64,000 nt of DNA from Gerris lacustris (Eukaryota; Arthropoda; Insecta; Hemiptera; Gerridae): assembly GCA_951217055.1 (NCBI GenBank), contig OX578280.1, positions 35,415,628-35,479,627 of the forward strand, given 5' to 3'. The position numbers were made by a program, and so were the translations under genes. The notes below the pieces were generated by a model, which ran no database searches, was not told the DNA's origin, and saw only the letters and a program-made list of their open reading frames with translations. This document shows positions 49,048 to 60,041 of the stretch, in pieces (position 1 is the stretch's first letter; each line of letters opens with the position of its first letter).

Positions 49048-49865
49048 ACTTTTCCTCACTACCTATAGTAGGAAAAGTACTGTTTTCACCAAAAACATTT
49101 TTTTCGAGATTTCAACGGAATTATCCGTTTTGGGTGTTTTTAAATCCTCCTGAGTGGGTTTCAGCATGACGTATGTATGTATGTATGTGTGTGTGTTATC
49201 ATCGTAGCGCCCAAGGTATTTAACCTAGAGAGTTGAAACTTGGCAGAAAAATCAGTCCTTACCTGTAGTGGTGCCGCCCGGAAAATTAAATTTTTCCGTC
49301 ATCTTGAACCCAGTTTGTTGAGTCAGCAAAAGTTTAAAAAAATCGTAATAAATCGACAATAGTCCTGATCGAGTTGAAATTTGGCACGAATATACCTCTC
49401 TGTATGACAAACAAGCCCACCAAATTTCATTTTGATATTGGCCGCCATTTTGAAGTTATCAATTTTTGATTTTTTTTAAACTTTGACGGTTAATAATACT
49501 GAAAGTATAAATAGGTTTTTGACGTATAGCATATCGTTAGAACCGGAAAAAATTAAGAAACAAATATAAAAAAAACCGATGAAATTCCATTAATTAGTTT
49601 AAAAGTTATAAGCGAATATATTATTTATTAGTGAGATAATTTTTGATGACGTCAAAGTTTGTTTACATCTGTCAAAATACCGCCTAACTTCAAATAATTA
49701 AATAAAATATAGGTATTAAAAATAAGGTTTTTTTTGAAGAATGATAATGAATCAGTTTGTTCAGAACGGTCACCCATCCAAGTACTGACCACGTCCAATG
49801 CTGCTTCCTCCTGCTGCGAAGCAGCAGGGGAGGCCACTTTAGTGGCCCTTGAAGTGAGGAAAAGT
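49048..49865. mobile_element. Non-autonomous element with 13-bp TIRs and a 5S rRNA-derived part
   Basis: ACTTTTCCTCACT (49048-49060) and AGTGAGGAAAAGT (49853-49865) are perfect inverted termini. Inside are a (TATG)n/(TG)n tract near 49170, repeat-like blocks GAGAGTTGAAACTTGGCA and GTTGAAATTTGGCACGAATA, the 5S-derived segment (49762-49806) and two small hairpins (CCTGCTGCGAAGCAGCAGG and GCCACTTTAGTGGC). A phrase TATTTAATTTACATTT(A/G)G flanks it on both sides (49019 and ~49899). No transposase frame. Confidence 0.65.
49762..49806 (-). ncRNA. 5S rRNA-derived segment (not a functional 5S gene)
   Basis: On the minus strand 49806-49762 reads AAGCAGCATTGGACGTGGTC followed by AGTACTTGGATGGGTGACCG. 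This aligns with eukaryotic 5S rRNA from the 'AAGCAACGTYGGGC' region through 'GGTTAGTACTTGGATGGGTGACCG', covering box A, the intermediate element and box C of the internal Pol III promoter. The 5' third and the 3' end of 5S are absent. It is therefore a 5S-derived module within a repeat, as in SINE3-type elements, and not an rRNA gene. Confidence 0.8.
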
Positions 49866-50339
49866 TCCGAGGTACCCTGTACCCGATTTTTTTGTAGGTA
49901 TTTAATTTACATTTGGTTTACTTTTTTTGTATTTCATTTACATTTGGTTTACTTTGGTTACTTTTTTTAATTACAGTTTTTACTTTTATTTTAAGTCTAT
50001 ACAGTTTTTTTTAATCTATTAAAGTTCAATTTACACATGTATGAGCGTGTGATTTCTAGTATTTATTTTAGAGAATCATAATTTGTATAATTTAATATTT
50101 ATAATCAGCCGTCTGCAGAAGGGCTTAGCGGTGCCAGATACTTCTGTTAAATATATTGTATTTTGTATGTTATTACTAATAACACACTTGTATTTTGAAT
50201 TAAACATGAGCACTTATTATTTATGGGTCATATCATAGAAGGCGAAATCGGTAAATTCCTGCCAGGCCAAGATTTAGAGCCACCTCTAACCAACCTTTAG
50301 GAAATTTCGCTATATTTAGGAAAGTCGCTATATTTTTCA
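49866..50339. other. AT-rich spacer
   Basis: Near-tandem copies of TTACATTTGGTTTACTTT lie at about 49908-49960. Nothing else recognised. Confidence 0.4.
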
Positions 50340-50475
50340 AATATGTGGGTAGGCACATGCATGCCAAATTTCAAAGTGATCTGACGAAAGGTGTAACCGT
50401 GAGAGCAGGCAACAGGACGGACGGACAGACACACGCAGGAAATTATAAGGGTTTTTGGTTTTGCCTACGGACCCT
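50340..50475 (-). repeat. Repeat C, terminal fragment, reversed
   Basis: Ends with TTGCCTACGGACCCT (50461-50475). Reading the minus strand it continues AAAACCAAAAACCCTTATAA, CCTGCGTGTGTCTGTCCG and TCACTTTGAAATTTGGCATG. This is colinear with the left ~160 bp of the element at 26615; the other end is lost. Confidence 0.8.
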
Positions 50476-50590
50476 AAAAATTACTCTCGAAATTTTTCCG
50501 TCGATTAGGTCCGAAGGTTTGGTTTAAAAATGTCAATTTTAAAGTCTAATTAAATTGGAATTTATTAGGAGTAATGGATAATAGTATATT

Positions 50591-51100
50591 ATGTTACTAG
50601 GCTGTGAAGTGAGTTTTTTCTTTACCGCGGCAATTACATTTACTGTCGAGCGAAGCGAGACAGTAAATATTGCCAAGGTAAAGAAAAAACACTTCACAGT
50701 CGCGTAGCATATGCTATTTTTTCCGAGGTAGCAGACAATAAAAAAACATTAAATATTAATCACTAATCAATATATAATAATAACAAATATTAGTACATAC
50801 TTTACTTAAGACTTAAAAAAAGAAACCTTAAAAAGAGGTTATACTATAAGAAAACATAAATAAAACGCATTGACATCTAGCGGATTTTAATCGTACTAGA
50901 AGCATTTCTACAAAGACTACCAACGGAAGTTTTGACAACTACCCGCCGGAAATAAAAAATCTTTTAGTTCCTAGGACGCAAAAGATTTTTTCTTTACAGC
51001 TAGGAGTAATGAAAAGATTTTTTAAGTCCACGTAATGAAAAAATGGATTTTAGCTATGTTTTTTAGGCTCTAAAGTTACTATTTCACAGCCTACCACGGA
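50591..51100. mobile_element. Hairpin-headed MITE
   Basis: GTTACTAGGCTGTGAAGT (50593) has an inverted partner at its inner hairpin (ACTTCACAGTCGCGTAG, to 50707) and again at the far end (ATTTCACAGCCTACC, ~51083-51097). The inner hairpin has ~50-bp arms (TTTTTTCTTTACC / GGTAAAGAAAAAAC, TTTACTGTC / GACAGTAAA) around GAGCGAAGCGA. No coding frame. Superfamily not assigned. Confidence 0.65.
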
Positions 51101-52869
51101 AAAATGTAATTTATCTACTCACGGCAGCAAAATTAAGCATTGTTGTCTTGCTTTCAATCTGCAAAATGTCATTTTTCTTGATTATTTTGTAACATATCAA
51201 AGAAACACTCAGCAATATAATAAAGTGTCAGCAAAATAACAAACAGGCTGCAAAATTTTAAGAAAATTTTACTACAAAAAGGTTACTACATCACAGGTTA
51301 TGAACTCTCCCACATTGTTTATTTTTATACATATATTTAAGCGAAATATTCTGCTAAATATTTATATCTTTTTTTAAAATAATTTAAATAATTATAGTTA
51401 TAAAACAAATTTTATTTTTTTACAGTGATTATTTAAAATATTGAGATAAAAAACAGATGTTAATAAAAAAAGTGGAATCACTGAATTCTTTTTGCCTTTG
51501 TTTTGTTTTCTTGATGACTCAAACTTTCGTTTTTTTACAACTTTCATTTCTTTAAATCTTTTATATATTAAAAAGGGAATATAGCAATTTTTCTGCCGTT
51601 AGTAGATAAAATATTGTATGTAAGTATGCAGCAAAGTCAACAAACATTCCTTCGGTTACACCTTAGCAGGTAATTAACAAGGTTTTTCCTGACAAGGCTT
51701 CGCCTCGTCAGTAAACTAGTAAATTTTCTGCCTTGGCTTCGCCTCTGCAGTAAATTTGTTTAGCCTATCCTCGCCTTTCAGCTCGGAACTAAAACTTCAA
51801 AACTTGTCAGCAAAATTCCATTTTGCTGCCTAGATAACATAAATAACTTTTTTTTGAGACCGAAATGAAAACAATTACCAGCCTTTTATGTTTGTGAAAT
51901 GTATGTATATTGTATATCTATGTTTAAAGGGACACGTTTGTAGACAGATCCCCCCCCCCCCCCCCCAATCTTTTAAACCTTTTTTTTAATATAGTTGCTC
52001 GGATTTGGTGAAAGTCGCCAACATCCCCTGGGTCCGATTTGAGTTACTCTTCAATTCTATTTCATCACCTCGGCCTCGTTTAAAAATTCTTTGTTACTTG
52101 ACTACACCATTCATTGTTAATTTATAGAATTATACCGTAAATATGTTCATATTTTTCGTTTCTTTCAAACATACTAATGAACAGAAGTTATTATTATTGT
52201 CTCTTCTATCAGGTTTAAAGGTTCATTAAAAAGGGTTTAAAAAGGATTAAAAATGTAGCAACTGAATCTATTTTTACTCTTTCTAGTTTTTTTAGTGATA
52301 CCAGAACCATAAATGCTGTTATGCAATAAATTAATTATTTATATCCTATATAATTTTTCATGTCCATTCTTTTTTTATATCTAATTTCTTGTTGACCGTC
52401 CTAAGATTTTATCAATAATTTTTTATTAGATTATTCTTTTTTTAACCTTTTTTGTAACGGGTTGGATTTAATTTCGTTCTGAGTATTACCACTTTTTTTT
52501 ATTGGTTTAACGTAGAGAAGAGGTCATTGTTTTTATCACTTCGTTTTGTTCTAAACTGCCAACAAAATCCAACTGTATTAACTTATATTTTAAAATTGTC
52601 TCTTGCTTCCACAGTTATTCCTGTATCCCTTTATTATTCAAAATTTCATTTACTTCAATATGTATTATTGAACAATCTTTCTTTTTTTCTTCATATTAAA
52701 TTTTACATTTTTACTTTGAATGCGTTTCGATAACTGATCATAAAATACATTAATTAAATACAATAAATTAATTTTATATTGTTTAAAATTTATGGATCAT
52801 GTGTAAGTTATTAATTTCTTAAAAAATGTTGGTTATGCTCTAAAAAGGGGAATATATTTTTATTAAAAA
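51101..52869. other. AT-rich spacer with small GC hairpins
   Basis: At 51691-51713 CTGACAAGGCTTCGCCTCGTCAG-type stem and at about 51750 a second GGCTTCGCC stem occur in a 'cttcgcctc' repeat scrap. A C-run is at 51950-51966. No gene seen. Confidence 0.4.
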
Positions 52870-54180
52870 ACTCCATTAATTAAATCTAGAATTGTTTCAT
52901 GCTTCTCAATTTTGTTTTTGAAAACTCAAAATTTGTATATCGATTGTATATTCCGAGGATACTACACGCTTTACAGCTTTATCTTTGGTCAATTTGTTAA
53001 ACCACGTTCTATTTAATATAAAACTATATTCACTATAGGTTCTGAATATACCATTATAGTTATTACAAATTATCTCCTTCAGAGAGTACAATCTCTAAAA
53101 TATAATCTCTTATGAAGGGGTATTCCAGAAATTATTTTTCGAGTACTATATATACATTATTGAAGACTAAAATTACAAGTTTAGGTATTTAGATAGTCAC
53201 GTCACAAATCAAGTGACCTGACAAATCATGTTTTCGCCGCACTCTCCAAATTCATTTTCAAGGGTTTAAAAATCGTAAATTGACTCTCCTATTGGCCTAA
53301 ATAGGTTTCCTTTATGTGGAATTATACTTTCACACGGTTCCTGGGGTTTCACAATAAATTTGATTAATTCCAGGCTAATGGTGTTCAACGATTCAAAATT
53401 CTGCAGGTTGCTTCAGAATGTATTAATCAGGTTATGAGGCGGACTTTGAGCAATATAAATTAATATTGATGCAAATGTCAATAGGTCTGAACATGACTCA
53501 GGCCGCACATCTTCAGTAATAAGTAATAATTCATTCCTACCCTTTACTACTCCGTTAAACCATAGTGCCTTAAATATACTCTGCAAATTGTGTAATGATT
53601 CATACAAATTTAGAAAATAGGTTTTGTTATCCTATCATTCACTATGATGGCCTGTATTTATGAATGATTTCCCCTAAAAATCCGAGTGGCTCAAGACCGT
53701 AGAGTATTCTTGGTCAAAGTTCAAAAATCTTCTTATTTGACTTGTCAACATTTTGATTTCCGATGGCGTAAATTTTCTTGGAATGATAACTGAATTAACG
53801 GTGTAGCTAGAAAAAAATGTTTTCTATTTGAAAAAGTGTTTTTTAAGATTTTTAATTTTGTTCAACTGCAATTATTTATATAATTGACTAGAAAATGCAA
53901 GTTTTCCATGGAAAAATTTGCCTGCTGTGTTATCTAAGCTCAACCACACTTATTCCTGTTTAAAATTTTATTATTGATGGTAAAATAATACTTTAGTTTT
54001 GTCGTGCTCTACTTGGTAGCGCTAGTAATATTTTTTTTAAATAGGTGATTTTTTATTAGTCTTGAGAGGGACAAGGAACCAGATTTTTTAAATTTTTCCT
54101 TTTTTTGTATATTAAACTCTACTCATATACAAAATTTGAAGTTTCTAGGATTACTAGTATTTTAGAATTATGAATAACTA
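52870..54180 (-). pseudogene. Unidentified decayed protein-coding sequence
   Basis: On the minus strand successive blocks read like protein despite stops and frame changes: SSYTVNSVIIPRKFTPSEIK (from ~53809), RFLNFDQEYSTVLSHSDF, then from 53613 KALWFNGVVKGRNELLLITE, DVRPESCSDLLTFASILIYI, CESIIPHKGNLFRPIGESIY, and near the end NRTWFNKLTKDKAVKRVVSS and KIEKHETILDLINGVF. One frame persists from ~53627 to 52906 with fewer stops than composition predicts. I do not recognise the family; a dead transposon, endogenous viral or host retrocopy protein are all possible. Moderate uncertainty that it was ever coding. Confidence 0.35.
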
Positions 54181-54366
54181 GAGGTGTGAAATTTTTGTTT
54201 CTAGTTTAGTTTGTAGTGAACTCTAATTTAAAATTAATTTTATATATCTAAGTATATTTAATAGGATAAGGTTTCCAAAGTGAGATTCCAAGGTAAAGAG
54301 GGTTCCAAAGTGCCTGGAGTTGGTTCCAGTAAAGGACGGCACGGATGTGCTCAACTTGGCGGGGGC

Positions 54367-54369
<3 letters not shown>

Positions 54370-54454
<85 letters not shown>

Positions 54455-54551
54455 TAGAGCGTTATACTGGAAATATGAAGGTCCGTGGTTCAAATCCCGG
54501 AGCCAGTGCAAATTTGTCACTGTTTCTGTCTCCCGTAGTTTAAATTGTTTG

Positions 54552-54617
<66 letters not shown>

Positions 54618-54714
54618 TAGAGCGTTATACTGGAAATATGAAGGTCCGTGGTTCAAATCCCGGAGCCAGTGCAAATTTGTCACTGTTTCTGTCTCCCGTA
54701 GTTTAAATTGTTTG

Positions 54715-54752
<38 letters not shown>
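54370..54752. repeat. (TA)n tracts framing a 163-bp duplicated tRNA-like unit
   Basis: Two identical ~107-bp cores (54451-54557 and 54614-54720) alternate with three (TA)n tracts; the period is 163 bp. Each core starts ACACTAGAGCG and has an anticodon-arm-like stem TTATA/TATGA around CTGGAAA. It then has the B box GGTTCAAATCC (54487-54497 and 54650-54660) and ends CTGTCTCCCGTAG. The 5' half of the tRNA fold is missing and the T-stem has mismatches, so this is not a tRNA gene. It belongs with the hairpin at 15494. Confidence 0.85.
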
Positions 54753-54754
<2 letters not shown>

Positions 54755-57700
54755 TCATATTATTTACTGCAATGCTTACTATGGTCTTCTGGTTGAAAAA
54801 AATGTTATATTTATTATCCAATTTTATATTCATTAATTTTGATTAAAAGAGGGTAGTGATTAAAAATAGAAGTGGGGAAAAAAACTTATCCGTTTAAATG
54901 GTTTTAACTCTTTTATGCGGATGAAATTAAACTTACACCATTTAATTAAAAAAAAAGATAATGCTTAAGGCCATCATTAAGTACTGTTTTTAAATAAACA
55001 GTAAAGTTTAAAATTCATACATGTTTATATATAAAATATATCTTTAGAAATAAATCTCTACGAATAAATGTCTAGTAACTTTAAAATCCAATCTATTATC
55101 GAATGAAGCTACTAAATATAAAATCAAAATATAAATGTCTTTTTATTACTACTAATTTATAAATCCCTATTACTTCAGATTGAATAGATGACATTCATTG
55201 GCACCATGTATTGAAAATTGGTAGATAAATAATAGATGAATCACCTTGATTAATTAAATTATATTGATTTTAATGCTTTTTACTTAAATGGTGTGAAGTT
55301 GCTGTAATTATAATAATTTATCATTCATATACATATATGAATAGGTATTTACCGTGATATGGAGCTATCTATATTATAATTATTTAATTTTATTATCCAT
55401 TATTATTAAATGTTGTAATCAGTTGTAAGTGTTTATCTAAGGATAATTAGCTTGATATTGCGTTGTTTGTTTTTTTTTAAATAGAGAATGAAGTGCCGTT
55501 AAATCTTGCTTATAATTTGCGAGCGATTAATAATAAGCTGACTGAATTTAGTTCGGAAATTTCAGGAAAATTAAAATGTTGATTATTATTTAGGTATTTT
55601 TATAGGAAATAACACCTACATCATCACAAGATAAAAATGTAGTGTTGATAATATAATTGTTATTGTTATATATAATATTAGTGAAAAATGATTACAAGAT
55701 AAAAATAACTTTTTATATACCTACTACGTTTTTAAATTTTCTGTTGAATCATATGTAATGTTGATAATATCATTTTCATTTTTATAATATAATGTTTGTG
55801 AAAAATAAAATTGTTCCGACTTCACATGAAAATTTATTGACTTCACATGAATGACAACCATCTAGAGAGCTGATCTTAAACCTATAAAAGGACAAATCTT
55901 TGTGCCACGGATCTCGCCACCACCGAATCTAAACCGCGCCATTGATATGCCCCCGTGTAGGGACAGTAAGAGAAGAAAAAGAAAAATGTGTACAAAAGAA
56001 GTACAGATGCAGAAAAATTAAACCGATACCTAGGACACAAGTGTAAACAAACCTGGTTGTCACACGTCAATTAATTTATTTCTTTGTTTACTTTTCCATT
56101 TTCGCTGTCATTCAAAGTTAATCTCTTATAAAAAATTTCAACCCGTCAAAATGGATTGTAAATATGGGACATGTCAAAACAAATAAAATAACTAACTTTC
56201 CATACAGCAAAATTTGCTGAAAACGAATTAAATTCTGCTGAAAGATGGCTAAAAGTATTAAAAAAATAAAAAAATTGGTGGCTAAAGTATAGGGTCGATT
56301 CCCATTAATAGTCACATTTATATGTAAGCGATTTTAAATTTATGCCTACTACAGTGGATAGATTGATCTGATTTACATAGGATCATATGCGGGATACTTC
56401 GACAAACCACCTAGATTTTTTTAAAATCGGATGAGTACTTTTCAAGATGTTAAAAGAAAAGATGTTACGCATGCAGAAGAGAGAAGAGAAAGGAATAGGC
56501 GCAGAATAATAGGACATAATATACTATACAATGGGGGGGGGGGATCAACAATGGGCTAATTATCACTATCCAAATTACATCAAAAACGGATATTAAATTT
56601 TGAAGTTATGGTGACTTATGTCGTTCGTAATTGTTGACCGATTTAATATCTGATTGGGGCGCTTAAATCTTACTTCATTGCTCTTTAAATCGTGAATTTA
56701 TTATTTTATTCATCTGTCCTTTATATTGGGGAAAAGTGGTATTTATTAAAAACAAACAAATTTAAAAATAAATATCTTCATATTTACTTTATAAAAAATA
56801 ATGATTTTTATTAGTTTATTTCAAATATATTTATTAAAAATGATAAACGTAAAGTTCAAGAACACCTTGTTATAATATGATGAGTTATAGTTAGTAGTGA
56901 TAGACATTATAATGTTTTAAATAGTTATTTTTATTCACACCTTAATGTCAATCATTACTCAACTCATCCATATATTTATTTTATACTTATATTGTTCCAA
57001 ATAAGTAAAAAGAAGAGATAAAGAAATATTTAATAATAAAATTTGTTTTATTTACATTAATTCGAAGATTTAAAGATAAATAAATAATGTTTGTTTTCGC
57101 ATAACCTTGGAACCTGGATATAAACAATTATTCTCCTACTCCTTGGACTTTCCTCGACTCAGTATACCGTCAGCAGCCGTATGGTATACATCGCTTAATC
57201 TTTTCTTAAACTACCGATATTTATTAAGGTACAATTTTATTTTTATGTTAACTCTATTTAATTCTGTTTATTATCATATTATTATTATAGGATTTTTTTT
57301 TAATATGTTCTTAAAAGCTATATTAAGTAAATGTTTTAGTTTATTTAAGATAATGTTGTATGTCTCCCGTAGTTATTGATAATTAAATTTGATTTAAAGA
57401 TATTGTTTTAGTTTATGTAATGTAAAAATAATTTTTTAGTTTATTTACTAATGTTTTAGCTTATTTAGGATAATGTTATAGTTAAGTTGTGTTTTAGATG
57501 TTATAATGAATTTTTTCAATGTGACAATTATTATTATTTCTACAACATATTTTTCATTTTTTTTGCGATGTAGCTTAATTTATTCATACAATTATTTCAC
57601 CTCAACCTTACCTAATTATGTTTCAAATAATTTAGAGTACTAATATATAACAAAATGCGTTAATTTATTTTTTTATCTGCGATATTATTATTTTATTAAG

Positions 57701-58379
57701 TTCAGCAGTGCCATTTTCCGTTATAAAACTAATAAATATAATGTAATTTATTTCATGACGGCCTACATTTAATCTAATATATTTGCACTATGGTAGTGTC
57801 AATGATTCCTAGCTTGTGGTGCGAATGCTAGTAGGTATATGATGTAGTCTTTTTATGGTTCAAAATTTCAATATTGATGAATTTAAACAGAAACATGTTC
57901 AGGCGTTTACACGGTACGGTCCGATGTGATACTGTTCGAGGAATTTTGATCTCCCTCTACCCCTTTTTAAAGGAGGATGTTTCAGGCAGGGAGGGTGGAG
58001 AAAGTCGCAAAGTCTCTCCTCTATAAAATTACATAGTGTGAATGGGGTCTTCATACACATACTTTTAGAGACCATTAGTATGATATTTGCTTATCTATCT
58101 AGGAATCAAACCCTAGATACGATTGATGTTTATAGAGACTGGTATAGCTGGAAAAAGTGTCTCAAAAACACTTTATTTCTCTTCTGATTCGGGTTTACAG
58201 AGAAAATTTAGATAGTACCTCATAGTGTAAACTACAATGAAGATTAAGAAACACGATGAATGCACTAAGTGTGTTTTATGTATTATTTTCCCATCAAATA
58301 ATAGTAAGAGTCTTTTTTCTATTCCTTAAACCTTTTGTCTAATAATTTTTAGTTTGAGATTTGTTTTATGTATTAGGCT
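54753..58379. other. AT-rich spacer
   Basis: 56130-56265 is the reversed partner of the repeat at 8820. A G-run is at 56525-56535. 57103-57220 is less AT-rich than its surroundings and open for ~37 codons in two frames, but matches nothing I know. TGTCTCCCGTAGTT recurs at 57361. Otherwise no gene seen. Confidence 0.35.
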
Positions 58380-58580
58380 TCTGTCCGAAGTACGAAAAGG
58401 AACCTTATTTAACGGCTCTGTCTATCTGTCCGTTGGCATGTTTCAATTCATAAACTACTAGGACTCAATTCATAAATAGCTAGGAACAAATCAAATTGAA
58501 ATTCGGCACCCAGGAGCGTCTCGGCATTTGTGACAACTGTACCCTTCTTGGAGTTTTCTCACTTAATATCTCCAAGATGG
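58380..58580 (+). repeat. Repeat scrap of the repeat B/C type
   Basis: GTCCGAAGTACGAAAAGGAA, CCTTATTTAACGGCTCTGTC and TATCTGTCCGTTGGCATGTT follow the same terminus-then-TCTGTCTGTCCG plan as repeats B and C. Later there is an AATTGAAATTCGGCACCC phrase. No right-hand terminus found. Confidence 0.5.
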
Positions 58581-58827
58581 CGGGCGACTAAAACAAAATT
58601 GTAGTCACCATGACATTTTTTACATTAATTTAAAGGTCTGGAAGTGTAGAAAAAAAATATGCAACTATTAAAATTTTACACTGTAATAATTTTAACTTAA
58701 TCGTACAGAAACCCGTTACTATCGCCTTACGTACATACGTGAAACGCGTGCCTTACTTGTATTATAGACATATTATATTGTTTTTTTTTTTAACAACTAA
58801 TTTGTTACATTTGTTCTTATTTTTCAG

Positions 58828-58889
58828 GAATTTCACACAGATGTCCAGACTATGTGCCATTTTGCCAGTTTTAGAAGGTCTTTTTCAAG
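58828..58889 (+). other. Splice-bounded 62-nt candidate exon
   Basis: A pyrimidine-rich tract with a CTAAT branch-like site ends in TTATTTTTCAG (58827). It is followed by 62 nt less AT-rich than its surroundings, then CAAG|GTAATA at 58889-58891. Two of the three frames are open; one contains an ATG at 58841. Length is too short for frame statistics and I recognise no protein, so this is only a candidate. Confidence 0.2.
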
Positions 58890-58891
58890 GT

Positions 58892-59866
58892 AATACATCT
58901 TATTTCTTATAATGTAATAACGACAAGTTAGCTAACAGTGTATAAATTTTGCCCCTTGGAGGCGTTGTAATCTGTAAAAAAATAATTTTTTTTTAATATC
59001 CAAATACCAAATTTCCTCAACCAAAATTAATCGAGGAAATTTCGACTTTTATGCACAACAATTTTTTCCTTTTTGCATCTGACATTTCACTCAATATAGA
59101 TTTTATGCTAATTAACTACCAAGCTTAACTAACAACTGGGCTCATTACCTGTGAAAGGCCAAAGTACATAGTAATTCCCTGCTAACATTTCTAACTTTTT
59201 TAACCTCAGATCGTCTGATCAAACTAGTGATGTAGGTATATATGTATATACTCTTTATTGTTCATGCATATACATTTTAGTCCATAGAATAGGTGCGCAC
59301 ATGGAGTTAATATCAATTGCCATATTATAAAACAAGAACGCTTCTTTACACATAAATAAAAATCTTTACAAATAAAAAAGTCTGTATTAGGTAGAACCCG
59401 AATTCGGGGTATTCATATGAAAAGGTCAGTAATTATTAAATTACAATTGAATTAAGTTTTCTCTTACTTTGTATTTAGTCAGTAATATGATCACCCCAAA
59501 TTCGAGAAAATATCAATGCTTTTGTTAATAGGAGGATTTTTTTTTTTTTTAAATTACCTTTTTAAAGCGGTATACCAGTAAAAATTTTCATTGACCCTCC
59601 CCATATCATTTCCAACCCTCCCCACATCAAAAAATGAATGGATGAACCTCTAAAAAATCTTTTTTGGAAATAACTCAACTTTGGAGATTTATAACTCCAC
59701 TTGGAAGGGTTTCGGATCGAAAAAGAAGTTCAGAGTAGTGTACCATCTCTTAAGTATCCTCTACAGAAATGATACTTTTTATTCGGTTTGATCTTCATAG
59801 TGTTAACAGGGAAAACTATAAAAAAATCCTTTTTTTGGCGCTTGAGAGATTGGATCCAAAAAAGGC
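58892..59866. other. No gene seen
   Basis: AT-rich; nothing recognised. Confidence 0.4.
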
Positions 59867-60041
59867 ACTTCTTTAGATTGTTACTCCCCTTATAAAAACA
59901 GAAGTGGGATATTCCTTTATCCCAAGGTATATTGAACTAAACATCTCTTTGTCTTAATACTTATTTAGTCAAAATCTTTTGTATTTGACAAAAGGGAGGG
60001 GTTTTGTAAAAAACATAAGGGAGTAACAATCTAAAGAAGTA
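59867..60041. mobile_element. Short MITE, 26-bp TIRs
   Basis: ACTTCTTTAGATTGTTACTC (59867) and its inverted partner GAGTAACAATCTAAAGAAGT (to 60040) bound ~175 bp. The interior includes CCTTTATCCCAAGGTATATT and CTCTTTGTCTTAATACTTAT, matching the 113-bp array at 2784 and the fragments at 30210 and 37917. No coding capacity. Confidence 0.85.

Noticed and set aside
49700..49870. Possible functional 5S rRNA gene
   Set aside because: Only the middle portion of 5S is present and it lies inside a transposon-like element.
54451..54720. Possible tRNA genes (two copies with anticodon-like GGA)
   Set aside because: The 5' half of the cloverleaf is missing and the T-stem has mismatches; better explained as a tRNA-derived repeat core.
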